Positions 48,602 through 56,925 of a stretch of DNA of 64,000 nucleotides are shown here, in pieces. Under the pieces are notes generated by a model. It made no database searches, was not told the DNA's origin, and was given only the letters and a program-made list of their open reading frames with translations. Where the stretch lies: NCBI RefSeq assembly GCF_014647795.1, contig NZ_BMPW01000010.1, forward strand, positions 248,001 to 312,000, in the 5' to 3' direction. Made by a program: the position numbers and the translations under genes. Every line of letters begins with the position of its first letter. The first letter of the stretch is position 1. This DNA comes from Actinoplanes campanulatus (lineage in GTDB: Bacteria; Actinomycetota; Actinomycetes; Mycobacteriales; Micromonosporaceae).

Positions 48602-48797
48602 CGGCGTGGAGACGGATCCGGTGACGGCACGGGTGCACGACACCCGAGCCGGACTGGCCGCGCTCATCGCGGAGGCGGAAGAGGCCCGCAGGCAGCGCGC
48701 CGAGGAGACGCCGCAGGATGGCGGATCGGCGGTCTGCGCCTGGAACCACTTCGAGAACATTCCTACGTTCTACAACTGGAACAACCGGCCACGCTGA
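48570..48797 (+). CDS. RiPP precursor peptide with multiple aromatic-X-Asn motifs
   Basis: 75 residues. Leader of about 53 residues, rich in Ala/Glu/Arg, predicted helical around DTRAGLAALIAEAEEARRQR. The core, positions 56-75, is CAWNHFENIPTFYNWNNRPR: the tripeptides WNH, FEN, FYN and WNN fit the three-residue cyclophane motifs of triceptides (aromatic, any, often Asn). One Cys (56) in the core. Starts inside the maturase gene, so expression is coupled. No protease or exporter gene is adjacent. Resembles precursors I recall as AmcA; family membership should be tested. Confidence 0.85.
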   Translation: MPEITSPRLSDGVETDPVTARVHDTRAGLAALIAEAEEARRQRAEETPQDGGSAVCAWNHFENIPTFYNWNNRPR

Positions 48798-48810
48798 CGC
48801 GTGATTCGGT

Positions 48811-48845
48811 CGAAGCCCACGCGGAGAGAGCCCGCGTGGGCTTCG
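48811..48845 (+). terminator. Hairpin after the RiPP precursor
   Basis: 14-bp perfect arms CGAAGCCCACGCGG (48811-48824) and complement (48832-48845), loop AGAGAGC, then TTGTC. Separates the RiPP operon from the convergent DUF3073 gene. Confidence 0.85.
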
Positions 48846-48921
48846 TTGTCAACCGTAGGAATCGTGACCACGTGACACACCGGAGCACGCGGTCAATCCG
48901 CGTGCTCTGTGCCAAACGGGG

Positions 48922-49155
48922 TCAGCGCCGCCTTGTCGGCGACCAAGGGTCCTGGTCCCAGGTGTCCTGGTCGTCGTCCGCAGCGTCGTCCTCGTCATCG
49001 TCGACGAACTCGTCGTTGTCGTCGTCGAAGTGACGGTCCGATTGGCGGGCACCCGCCAATTCGCGCTGCAAGGCGGTGAGGTCGGTGTTCGGGGAGTGAT
49101 ACTTCAACTCCCGGGCCACCTTCGTCTGCTTGGCCTTAGCACGGCCGCGCCCCAT
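48922..49155 (-). CDS. DUF3073 protein
   Basis: 77 residues beginning MGRGRAKAKQTKVARELKYH, the conserved family N-terminus, followed by NTDLTALQRELAG and a run of Asp/Glu (DDDNDEFVDDDEDD). Basic head plus acidic tail suggests nucleic-acid or ribosome contact; function unknown. Normally next to purM in actinobacteria. Confidence 0.9.
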   Translation of the reverse strand: MGRGRAKAKQTKVARELKYHSPNTDLTALQRELAGARQSDRHFDDDNDEFVDDDEDDAADDDQDTWDQDPWSPTRRR

Positions 49156-49336
49156 GGCTCGACCCCCTCGCACAGAATTCGGGGCAGCCCGAAGGCGGTC
49201 CCCGATGACGTCAGGCATCTCTCGTGGGTCTTACGGTACATGGACGATGGCGCGTTCGGCACCTCGGGTTGCGTGTGACACTGCCGCGCGTCGCGGATGA
49301 GCTTCTCCAGCGGCGCGCGGCAGGCCCTCGAAGTCC

Positions 49337-50401
49337 TCAGCCGAGGTAGATCGAGCGGAGGCGGCCGACCTCCGCCATCCGCCGCTCAGCGAGCCGGTCG
49401 GCGGCGATCGCGGGCGGCACACCCTCGTCGCCGGCGAGCTGAAGGATGCGCCCGGTGGTCTCGAAGATCCCGGTGGCCCGCAGCTTGGCCCGCTCGAAGT
49501 TGAAGCCCTGGATCTCGTCGGCCACCTGGATGACGCCGCCGGCGTTCACCAGATAGTCCGGGGTGTAGAGGATGCCGCGGTCCTCCAGCAGCTTGCTGAC
49601 GCCGGGGTGGGCCAGCTGGTTGTTGGCCGCGCCGGTCACCACCCGGGCCCGCAGCACCGGGACCGTGTCGTCGTTCAGCGCGCCGCCGAGGGCGCACGGG
49701 GCGTAGACGTCGATGTCCGAGGTGATCAGGGCGGTCGTGTCCGGCACCAGCGTGATCTGCGGGTGGGTGGTGCGGGCCCAGGTGCGGGCGGCCTCGCTGA
49801 CATCGGTTGCGACCACCGCGGCGCCGTCGTCGAGCAGGTGCCCGCACAGGTACCGGCCGACCTTGCCGAGACCGGCGACACCGACCGTGCGGCCCCGCAG
49901 CGACGGGGTGCCCCAGGTGTGCTCGGCGGCGGCGCGCATGCCCTGGAAGACGCCCCAGGCGGTGAGCACCGAGGAGTCGCCGGCGCCACCGTGCTCCACG
50001 CTGCGGCCGGTCGCGTACCGGGTCTCGCGGGCGACCACGTCCATGTCCTGCACGTAGGTGCCGACGTCGCAGGCGGTGTAGTAGCGGCCGTTCAGGGACT
50101 CGACGAACCGCCCGTACGCCCGGAGCAGCGCCTCACTCTTCAGCCGGGCCGGGTCGCCCCAGATGACCGCCTTGCCGCCGCCCAGGTCCAGTCCGGCCAG
50201 GGCGTTCTTGTAGGCCATGCCGCGGGAGAGGTTGAGCACGTCGGCGAGGGCGTCCGACTCGCACTCGTACGGGTAGAAGCGGGTGCCGCCGAGCGCGGGA
50301 CCGAGCGCCGTGGAGTAGATGCCGATGATCGCCTTCAGGCCGGTCTCCCGGTCCTGACAGAAGACGACCTGTTCGTGCCCATTGGCGTCAAACACGTCCA
50401 T
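49337..50401 (-). CDS. vdh: Leucine/valine dehydrogenase (Glu/Leu/Phe/Val dehydrogenase family)
   Basis: 354 residues, ATG after AGGAGTC. Catalytic Lys65 and Lys77 ([20 protein letters not shown]), NAD-binding [23 protein letters not shown] and [11 protein letters not shown]. Size and position next to bldC match the Streptomyces valine dehydrogenase. Reaction: NAD-dependent oxidative deamination of branched-chain amino acids, feeding acyl-CoA precursors. Confidence 0.92.
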   Translation of the reverse strand: MDVFDANGHEQVVFCQDRETGLKAIIGIYSTALGPALGGTRFYPYECESDALADVLNLSRGMAYKNALAGLDLGGGKAVIWGDPARLKSEALLRAYGRFVESLNGRYYTACDVGTYVQDMDVVARETRYATGRSVEHGGAGDSSVLTAWGVFQGMRAAAEHTWGTPSLRGRTVGVAGLGKVGRYLCGHLLDDGAAVVATDVSEAARTWARTTHPQITLVPDTTALITSDIDVYAPCALGGALNDDTVPVLRARVVTGAANNQLAHPGVSKLLEDRGILYTPDYLVNAGGVIQVADEIQGFNFERAKLRATGIFETTGRILQLAGDEGVPPAIAADRLAERRMAEVGRLRSIYLG

Positions 50402-50551
50402 GGTTGGACTCCTGATCTCTTGCGAGGCCTTCGTGGGGCCATGTTCCCGGCGGGGTTGAGCCGGTCACCAGGAGCGTAGTCGTGCGAATGGCGCGGCGAT
50501 TACGTCCGTGCGGGAAGTTCCACACGGCCGATTTCGTGAAAGGATCGCGCC

Positions 50552-51391
50552 GTGCCGTCACTGTTCGCGTCGTACCTACGGGTTTACGAGCCACTGACCG
50601 CCTTCGACCGGGAGCGGCAGGTCTTCTGGCGTGAGTACGCGCGGGAGGGCCGCGACCTGGGCCTCGTGGAGGGCCCGGCCCGCCAGCGCACCGCCGTGCT
50701 GGAGGCGCTCGGCGCCGGCTGGACCCGGCTGCCCGACCTGCCCGACGAGGCCTATGTCCTGGAGTGGGACGGCGCCGTTCTGGTCTGTCCGTGGAACCTG
50801 CGCCTGCGGGTGGCCGAGGCCGCGCTGAACGCGCGTGACGGTGTGCCGGCCGTGCTGGCCGACGCCTTCGTGCCGCCGGTGCTGGCCGGTCAGGCGAAGG
50901 CGGTGGTGGAGGACTGGCGCAGCGGCGCCAAGGTCCTCGAGCAGGGCGTGCCCCGGGTGCACGAGCAGATCTCCACGTGGGGTGTGCCGTTGCGCTGGTT
51001 CGCCTTCGTCGACCTGGAGGAGCGGGAGATCTCGCTGGCCAGCCGGCGGCGGGTGCTGCGCTACCGGACCGAGATCTCGAAGGCGCGGCGCCGTGCCCAC
51101 CGGGCGGTCTCGGTGCTGCGCAAGTCGCTGGGCGACGCGCCGATCACCGAGGCGGTCGAGGAGGGCACTCGCTGGCTGGAGGAGTTCCATCCACGGTCGG
51201 TGGTGGAGCTCGACTACGGCGGGCTCGTCAACCTCCTCCCGGAGGACAGCCTGACAGCGGACGATTCCCCCGGACTGGTGGCAGCCGGACTTTCGGCACT
51301 TTCTCGCGGTGACGCTGAGTCAGCAACCGAGGCATATGAGGACCTGGTGGCGCGCTGGCGTGTCGTCCAACTTCTTGAACGGTGCAATTGA
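50552..51391 (+). CDS. Conserved actinobacterial hypothetical protein, 279 aa
   Basis: GTG start; sequence begins MPSLFASYLRVYEPLTAFDR. Soluble, Arg/Glu-rich, with VPLRWFAFVDLEEREI mid-protein and a helical basic segment RTEISKARRRAHRAVSVLR. No named domain recognised. It lies between valine dehydrogenase and bldC, as I recall for a gene of similar size in Streptomyces. Confidence 0.8.
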   Translation: MPSLFASYLRVYEPLTAFDRERQVFWREYAREGRDLGLVEGPARQRTAVLEALGAGWTRLPDLPDEAYVLEWDGAVLVCPWNLRLRVAEAALNARDGVPAVLADAFVPPVLAGQAKAVVEDWRSGAKVLEQGVPRVHEQISTWGVPLRWFAFVDLEEREISLASRRRVLRYRTEISKARRRAHRAVSVLRKSLGDAPITEAVEEGTRWLEEFHPRSVVELDYGGLVNLLPEDSLTADDSPGLVAAGLSALSRGDAESATEAYEDLVARWRVVQLLERCN

Positions 51392-51672
51392 CCTGCGGAA
51401 ATGGGACAGACGGGCACGTAACTCTGCCCGTGGAAGCGCTCCCGAAGCGAGCACTCTTCGTAATCACTGCTGGGCGAAGCGTGATAATCGGACTAAACGA
51501 GACACTATCTGGCGTAGAAAACACGCAAAAATCGGGCATGCTTCATCCGTCTATCTGGGGACGTTCGTCCGTTCGGCCCATGTCGGACATCGGGGACTAG
51601 CCGGACCATGAGAGACGCACCGGCCGGCGGGACCCCGGCCGATGTTTTTAGGCACCTGTGGAGGAGTGACCG

Positions 51673-51882
51673 ATGGCATCGCGTACGCACGATCCTGAGC
51701 CGCTACTAACGCCGGCCGAGGTGGCGTCGATGTTCCGTGTCGACCCGAAGACCGTGACTCGGTGGGCGAAGGCGGGCAAGCTCAGCGCAATTCGCACGTT
51801 GGGTGGCCACCGTCGCTACCGGGAGTCGGAGGTTCGTGCCCTGCTGCAGGGGCAGATTCCCACGCAGCGCCAGGGCGACTGA
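51673..51882 (+). CDS. bldC: BldC, MerR-like developmental regulator
   Basis: 69 residues, ATG with GTGGAGGAG upstream. A single MerR-type winged HTH: LTPAEVASMFRVDPKTVTRW, then GGHRRYRESEV. No effector domain. Established in Streptomyces: binds head-to-tail on direct repeats and delays sporulation. The 280 bp before it hold no gene; a lower-GC stretch around 51470-51540 suggests its promoter. Confidence 0.95.
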   Translation: MASRTHDPEPLLTPAEVASMFRVDPKTVTRWAKAGKLSAIRTLGGHRRYRESEVRALLQGQIPTQRQGD

Positions 51883-51905
51883 CCCAGTCGACCGAAAATC
51901 GTTGC

Positions 51906-51939
51906 AAGGGGCGAACGCTGGGGAAGGCGATCGCCCCTT
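51906..51939 (+). terminator. First hairpin after bldC
   Basis: 9-bp arms AAGGGGCGA and complement with a 16-nt loop, followed by CTTCTTCGTT. Confidence 0.65.
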
Positions 51940-51961
51940 CTTCGTTGGAAGCCTTTGTTTT

Positions 51962-51989
51962 GAAGGCGCCGGCATTCGTCGGCGCCTTC
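51962..51989 (+). terminator. Second hairpin after bldC
   Basis: 10-bp perfect arms GAAGGCGCCG and complement, 8-nt loop, then TTCCTTTTCC. Probably serves bldC and the convergent PPOX gene. Confidence 0.8.
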
Positions 51990-52013
51990 TTCCTTTTCCG
52001 GGGTACGGGGAAG

Positions 52014-52385
52014 TCAGTCGACCAATACGGCGACAGTGCCGTCGATGCCGCGCCGCAGTCGGCTGCCGAGCATGGTCAGCCGTCCGACGATTCCGTACTT
52101 CTTCTTGATGCCCTCGCCGACGCGCAGCCGGTCGTCGTGGTCGCCGATCCGCGCGGTCGCCTCGATCGCCTCGCCGGTGGGGTTGCCCCGCATGTCGCAG
52201 GCGGCCACCGTGACCCGCCCGCTGTTGCGGATCCGCTTCAGCTTTCCGCTGCCCGCCACGGTCCAGAAGCCCAGACCGGAACCGTCGCGTATCACCCACA
52301 GCGGGGTCGACACCGCCCGCCCGTCCCGGCGGAACGTGGTGAGCAGGACGTACTTCTCCGAGCCTAGTTGCTCCAGTGCGGCCAT
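52014..52385 (-). CDS. PPOX-class (F420/flavin-dependent) oxidoreductase
   Basis: 123 residues, split-barrel flavin fold: VLLTTFRRDGRAVSTPLWV, FWTVAGSGKLKRIRNSGRVTVA, and GEAIEATARI. Typical size for small F420-binding FDOR-B proteins, which are abundant in actinobacteria and reduce or sequester quinones, tetrapyrroles or fatty acids. Cofactor F420 versus FMN cannot be decided here. Confidence 0.85.
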   Translation of the reverse strand: MAALEQLGSEKYVLLTTFRRDGRAVSTPLWVIRDGSGLGFWTVAGSGKLKRIRNSGRVTVAACDMRGNPTGEAIEATARIGDHDDRLRVGEGIKKKYGIVGRLTMLGSRLRRGIDGTVAVLVD

Positions 52386-52403
52386 GCGTCAAGAGTAGTG
52401 ACC

Positions 52404-53180
52404 ATGACAGAGCCGACGACCGGTGACGCCTTCGGCGAGATGATCCGGGACGCGTACGCCGTGCACATCGGGGCCGGACGGCGTCCGCTGGCCGGCGGGC
52501 GGTACCCGCGCCCGGTGATCGAGGTGATCGAGCGCGACGACGGGCTGATCAACGGGGCGCTCGCGGCCCACTACCTGAGTGAGCCGGCGGACTGGCGGCC
52601 CTTCGACCACCGGGCCATGACGTTCTGCCGGGGCCGGGTGCTCGACGTCGGGGTGGGCGCCGGGCGGTCGGCCATCGAGTTGCAGCGCCGGGGGATCGCG
52701 GTCACCGGGCTGGACACCTCGGCCGGCGCGATCGAGGTGGCCCGGAAGCGGGGGCTGCGCGACACCGTGCTGAACACGGTGGACGAGTTCTCCCGCGCCA
52801 GCGTCCGGTACGACACGTTCCTGCTGCTCGGCAACAACCTGGGGCTGATCGAGGGCCGGGAGCGGGCGCCGGCGTTCCTGGCCGCGCTGGCCCGGCTGGC
52901 GGCGCCCGGCGCGCGGATCGTGGCGCAGGGCACCGACCCGTACGGGACGACCGATCCGGTGCAGGTGGCCTATCACGAGGAGAACCGGGCCCGCGGGCGG
53001 TTCGGCGGGCAGCTGCGGATCCGGCTGCGCTACCGGGAGGTGGCCAGTGCCTGGTTCGACTACCTGAACTGCTCGGTCGACGAGCTGGAGGAGCTGCTCA
53101 AGGGCACCGCTTGGCGCCTGAAATCCATCGACGACCACGATCACCCGTACTACCTTGCGGTCATGGAGTTGATGGAATGA
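52404..53180 (+). CDS. SAM-dependent class I methyltransferase
   Basis: 258 residues. SAM motif I VLDVGVGAGRSAIELQRRG, motif II GLDTSAGAIEVARKRG, and LLLGNNLGLIEG. Substrate unknown. Divergent from the PPOX gene (18-bp gap) and coupled by an ATGA overlap to kptA, which raises the possibility of an RNA-related substrate; this is inference from context only. Confidence 0.85.
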   Translation: MTEPTTGDAFGEMIRDAYAVHIGAGRRPLAGGRYPRPVIEVIERDDGLINGALAAHYLSEPADWRPFDHRAMTFCRGRVLDVGVGAGRSAIELQRRGIAVTGLDTSAGAIEVARKRGLRDTVLNTVDEFSRASVRYDTFLLLGNNLGLIEGRERAPAFLAALARLAAPGARIVAQGTDPYGTTDPVQVAYHEENRARGRFGGQLRIRLRYREVASAWFDYLNCSVDELEELLKGTAWRLKSIDDHDHPYYLAVMELME

Positions 53181-53743
53181 CAGTTCTCAACCGCGACCAG
53201 GTGCGCCTCAGCAAGCGGATGTCCCTGGTCCTGCGGCACCGGCCGGAGACGGCCGGCCTGACCCTCGACGCGAACGGCTGGGTGCCGGTCGCCGAGCTGC
53301 TGGCCGCCCTCGGCGTCACCCGTGCCGAGCTCGACCAGGTGGTCGCGCACAACGACAAGGCACGCTTCGCGGTGTCCACCGGCCCGGACGGGGTCGACCG
53401 GATCCGGGCCAGCCAGGGGCACTCCCGGCGGGTCGCCGTGGATCTCGATCTGCCGCCCGCGGTCCCGCCCGCCGAGCTGTTCCACGGCACCCCGCGGGCG
53501 AACCTGGAGGCGATCCTCCGGGAGGGGTTGCGCCCGCGGAGCCGTCATCACGTACACCTGTCGGTCGACGTGCCGACGGCCGTGACCGTCGGTCGCCGGC
53601 GCTCGCCGGACGTGGTCGTCCTCCGCGTCGCGGCGGGGGTGATGGCGGAGCAGGGGCACGTGTTCCACCGCAGTGACAACGGGGTATGGCTTACCGCGAT
53701 CGTGCCGTCACAGCACTTATCGGAAAAACGGACAAATCCGTAA
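53177..53743 (+). CDS. kptA: RNA 2'-phosphotransferase Tpt1/KptA
   Basis: 188 residues, full family length. N-terminal winged helix with RLSKRMSLVLRHRPE (Arg20, His21), then RASQGHS (Arg77, His82), FHGTP, VHLSVDVPTAVTVGRR (Arg141) and FHRSDNGVWLT. These cover the four-residue active site. Established reaction: transfer of an internal RNA 2'-phosphate to NAD+, giving ADP-ribose 1'',2''-cyclic phosphate. Bacterial role unclear, possibly RNA repair or NAD+-dependent ADP-ribosylation of ends. Confidence 0.93.
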   Translation: MTVLNRDQVRLSKRMSLVLRHRPETAGLTLDANGWVPVAELLAALGVTRAELDQVVAHNDKARFAVSTGPDGVDRIRASQGHSRRVAVDLDLPPAVPPAELFHGTPRANLEAILREGLRPRSRHHVHLSVDVPTAVTVGRRRSPDVVVLRVAAGVMAEQGHVFHRSDNGVWLTAIVPSQHLSEKRTNP

Positions 53744-53825
53744 TCTGCCAGGTTGATCGACCATCCACTGTGTCCGGACTTCGGTTCTCCGGACAGCGGC
53801 GGGTCGCCGCCGTTAGCTTGGACGG

Positions 53826-54407
53826 ATGGGGAGGGTCACTCGGCGTCAGCTCACCGACCTGCCCGGCACCCTGAGTCTGCTCATCGCCCTCGTGCTGGCA
53901 TCGATTCTGGCCGTTCTCGCCTTCGGTCTCCCCGCCCTGGACCGGGCCGTTCCGGCCGAACGACCGGTCGCGGCCGGTGAGCCTTACCGGGTCGCCGCGG
54001 GCGTGACGATCGTGCCGCCGGACGGGGCGAGCCTCGACGCCACCGGCACCAGGCCGGGCGCCGAGCGCGGGACCGCACTGTTCCGGCTCGGCCGCGTGCA
54101 GTACGCGATCGGCGTCGAACCCTTCAAGGGCGACCTCACCGCCGCGGCCGTCCGGCTGCGGCAGCGCATCACCGGCACCTCCGGGAACCAGGTCACCGGC
54201 ACCCACCTCACGGTCTCCACGGCCGGTGGGCTCGCCGGGGTCGAGGGCGGGTACACCGCCGGTGACCGGGACGGGCGGTACGCGGTCTTCGTCGCCGACG
54301 GGCTCATCATCGAGGTCATGGTCAGCGGGGACGACGCCGACCTGGAGAGGGCGCTCCCGCGGATCGACGCCAGCACCCGCACCCTGCGCTACGAGACGGA
54401 AAAGTGA
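53826..54407 (+). CDS. Single-TM hypothetical protein, 193 aa
   Basis: One N-terminal TM segment (LSLLIALVLASILAVLAFGLPAL region), then an extracytoplasmic domain of about 145 residues ending in ALPRIDASTRTLRYE. Its stop overlaps the PrsW-type gene (GTGA), so they are probably partners. I do not recognise a family; the domain could be a sensor or a substrate of the protease. Confidence 0.75.
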   Translation: MGRVTRRQLTDLPGTLSLLIALVLASILAVLAFGLPALDRAVPAERPVAAGEPYRVAAGVTIVPPDGASLDATGTRPGAERGTALFRLGRVQYAIGVEPFKGDLTAAAVRLRQRITGTSGNQVTGTHLTVSTAGGLAGVEGGYTAGDRDGRYAVFVADGLIIEVMVSGDDADLERALPRIDASTRTLRYETEK

Positions 54408-55663
54408 GCGACGCCGTCCGGCCCGGAACCACCCGGTCGGCCGCGTTCCTCCGGCAGCCCGCGTTCTGGGTGGTCATCACGATCGTGGCAGCCGGCGCCG
54501 TACGGATCTCCCAGATAGCCGTGCTGTTCTTCACCGCCTACCCGGTCGCCACGATCACCGCGATCCTGCTCTTCGCCCTGCTCGCCGTACCGTTCTGGCT
54601 GTTCGTCTCGGAGCTTGACTTCCTGGAACGCGAGCCACCGAGCCTGCGCGTGCTCGCCTTCGCCTGGGGCGGCCTGGTCGCCACCAGCGTGTCGATCCCG
54701 GGCAGCATCGCGCTGGACAACCTGATCGCCAAGCTCGGCTCACCCGACCTCGCCGCCGAGTGGGGCGCCGCTCTGGCCGGGCCGACGGTCGAGGAGATCG
54801 CCAAGACGCTCGGCGTGGTCGCGATCGTGCTGATCGCCCGGGCCCAGGTCAACAGCGTGCTCGACGGCATCGTCTACGGGGCGCTGGTCGGCCTGGGCTT
54901 CCAGATCGTCGAGGACGTGATCTTCGCGATCGGGGCGGTGCAGCAGGCCGGTGAGGGCGACCAGGTGCAGCCGGTGATCACCACGTTCCTGGTTCGGGGG
55001 TTCCTGGCCGGGGTCTGGAGCCACACCCTGTTCGGCGCGCTGGCCGGAGCCGGCATCGGCTACCTGGTGGTGAACCGGCACCGGTCCCGCGGTCGCCGGA
55101 TCGCGGTCGCCGCCCTGGCCCTGTTCGCCGCCTGGGCCTCGCACTCGCTGTGGAACTCACCGCTGTTCCGGGAGAGCCTCGGTGACGGCGCGCCGGCCCT
55201 GCTCGCGGTGCTCGTCTTCAAGGGGCTGCCGCCGCTGCTGCTGGTCCTCTACCTGGTGCGGCGGGCGCACGACCGGGAGGCGGCCTACTACGTGGGAGTC
55301 CTGGCCACGGTCCGCGATCCGGCACTGATCACCGAGGGCGAGCTGCGGGTGCTCGGGTCCGGCTCCCGGCGGGGCGCGGCCCGGCGGCACGCCGCGGTGC
55401 ACGCGGGCCGAAAAGCCAGATCAGCGGTACGCCGTCTGCAGCGCGCCCAGGCCGCCCTCGCCGTCGCGCTGAGCCGTGACCCGGACGGACCGGCCGAAGC
55501 GGAGGCCACCGCGGTACGCGAGCACCGCGCCACCCTCGCCGCTCTCGGGCATCCGGAGGCGGTCGAGGGGGCACGATCCTGGCGGCACACCGCCTCGACG
55601 GTGGGCACCGCCGCGCTGGCCATCGCCGTGCTGTGGGTTGCGCTGTCCGCTCTGGGGAGTTGA
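54404..55663 (+). CDS. PrsW-family intramembrane metalloprotease
   Basis: 419 residues, GTG start. About eight TM helices carrying the PrsW motifs: ELDFLEREPPS, AGPTVEEIAKTLG (Glu pair), YGALVGLGFQIVED and SHTLFGALAG (His). Established in Bacillus: PrsW performs site-1 cleavage of an anti-sigma factor. Other members may have lost activity. A C-terminal helical, Arg/Ala-rich domain (about 310-400) and a last TM follow the core. Confidence 0.88.
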   Translation: MSDAVRPGTTRSAAFLRQPAFWVVITIVAAGAVRISQIAVLFFTAYPVATITAILLFALLAVPFWLFVSELDFLEREPPSLRVLAFAWGGLVATSVSIPGSIALDNLIAKLGSPDLAAEWGAALAGPTVEEIAKTLGVVAIVLIARAQVNSVLDGIVYGALVGLGFQIVEDVIFAIGAVQQAGEGDQVQPVITTFLVRGFLAGVWSHTLFGALAGAGIGYLVVNRHRSRGRRIAVAALALFAAWASHSLWNSPLFRESLGDGAPALLAVLVFKGLPPLLLVLYLVRRAHDREAAYYVGVLATVRDPALITEGELRVLGSGSRRGAARRHAAVHAGRKARSAVRRLQRAQAALAVALSRDPDGPAEAEATAVREHRATLAALGHPEAVEGARSWRHTASTVGTAALAIAVLWVALSALGS

Positions 55664-55668
55664 CGGCG

Positions 55669-55914
55669 TCAGGCCGGGGGAAGGCCACCGTCCCCGTCGA
55701 CGATCACGTCCGGGGTGCCGTCCTCGTCCAGGTCGACCATGGTCAGGTCGACCTTCCCGTCCCCGTCGGTGTCGAACTGGTAGAGGTCGGGCTTGCCGTT
55801 GCCGTCGGTGTCCGACACCCAGACGTCCGGCCGGCCGTCGCCACTCGTGTCCTTGGCGAGCAGGTCGACGCGATCGTCGCCGCGGGTCTCCACGGTCTCC
55901 TGCGGATCGGTCAT
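55669..55914 (-). CDS. Small Asp-rich protein with calcium-loop repeats
   Basis: 81 residues, ATG after GAGAGGAG. Five tandem DxDxDGxxD-type loops (DTSGDGRPDVWVSDTDGNGK, DTDGDGKVD, DEDGTPD) like dockerin or EF-hand/thrombospondin-3 loops. No signal peptide or TM, so apparently cytoplasmic. Expected to bind Ca2+; role unknown. Convergent with the PrsW-type gene (5 bp between stops). Confidence 0.75.
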   Translation of the reverse strand: MTDPQETVETRGDDRVDLLAKDTSGDGRPDVWVSDTDGNGKPDLYQFDTDGDGKVDLTMVDLDEDGTPDVIVDGDGGLPPA

Positions 55915-56044
55915 GGTGCTCCTCTCGTCGGCCGATGGGCCGGCCGTCACGGCCGCTCAGTACCCATCGGTTCAATCGGTCAGTCCCCGGTCCTGTGATG
56001 GTTGTCGCTGGTCCGGCCCGGCAACGGGCGTAACGTACGCCGAC

Positions 56045-56464
56045 GTGGATATCGCTGAGGACGGCAAGCAACACCTGTTCACCAGCGGTGGCGGCGGTGC
56101 GCTCGCGGAACGGATGGGCATCGAGATCACCGAGGCCACCGCGGAACGGGTCGTAGGCATCATGCCCGTCGAGGGCAACACCCAGCCGTACGGTCTGCTG
56201 CACGGCGGTGCCTCCTGCGTGCTCGCCGAGACGCTCGGCTCGGTCGGTGCGGTGCTGCACGGGCGGACCGTGGACCGGCCGTTCGCCGTCGGCGTCGACA
56301 TCAACGCCACCCACCACAAGGCGGCCCGCTCCGGGCTGGTCACCGGCGTGGCCGTTCCGGTCCACCGGGGCCGGGCAGTGGCGACCTACGAGGTGGTCAT
56401 CACCGACGAGGGTGGCGACCGTGTCTGCACCGCCCGGATCACCTGTCTTCTCCGTGGTGCCTGA
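56045..56464 (+). CDS. PaaI-type hotdog thioesterase
   Basis: 139 residues, GTG start. Hotdog fold: PYGLLHGGASCVLAETLGS (active-site region, His-Gly-Gly and Glu) and VGVDINATHHKAARSG. Established: hydrolysis of aromatic or acyl-CoA thioesters (PaaI, MenI-like). The specific substrate cannot be assigned. Confidence 0.88.
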   Translation: MDIAEDGKQHLFTSGGGGALAERMGIEITEATAERVVGIMPVEGNTQPYGLLHGGASCVLAETLGSVGAVLHGRTVDRPFAVGVDINATHHKAARSGLVTGVAVPVHRGRAVATYEVVITDEGGDRVCTARITCLLRGA

Positions 56465-56514
56465 ATTCCCTCGTCGCCGTGCGTTCCTTGACGGTCCGAC
56501 GTACCTTTTCTGAC

Positions 56515-56904
56515 GTGACCGAAGTACCACAGCACGCATTCGACGACGCCGCGCAGGTTCTGCAGTGTGCGCTCAGCGGCGACAGCACGGCTGTGGCCGA
56601 CACCTTCGACGCGGTCGTCGACCGGGACGGCGTCGTCGGTGCCTGGGACGTCGCCTGGTGCCTCGCGGCGACCATGGTCGGGCAGGTTCCCGGCGGTGGC
56701 GCCTGGACCCTCGAGTTCCCCGGGATCGACGACGCGCGCTACGACAAGCGGTGGGTGGCCCGGTTCGTCAGTGCGTATGTGAACGGTGACTTCCCGACCG
56801 GTGAGGCGCTGTTCGGTGCGGCGATCGCCGACGGGACCCTACCGGACTGCCTGCTCGCGCTGGCCGGGTCGACGGTCGCGACCCTGCGCCATCGGGCCGC
56901 GTGA
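56515..56904 (+). CDS. Hypothetical protein, 129 aa
   Basis: GTG start (VTEVPQHAFDDAAQVLQCA). Soluble, mainly helical, with conserved-looking WDVAWCLAATMVGQVP and WVARFVSAYVNGDFPTGEAL. No family recognised. It sits 21 bp before the DUF2786 gene and may share its operon. Confidence 0.7.
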   Translation: MTEVPQHAFDDAAQVLQCALSGDSTAVADTFDAVVDRDGVVGAWDVAWCLAATMVGQVPGGGAWTLEFPGIDDARYDKRWVARFVSAYVNGDFPTGEALFGAAIADGTLPDCLLALAGSTVATLRHRAA

Positions 56905-56925
56905 ACTGCTTTACCCGTACCTCTG

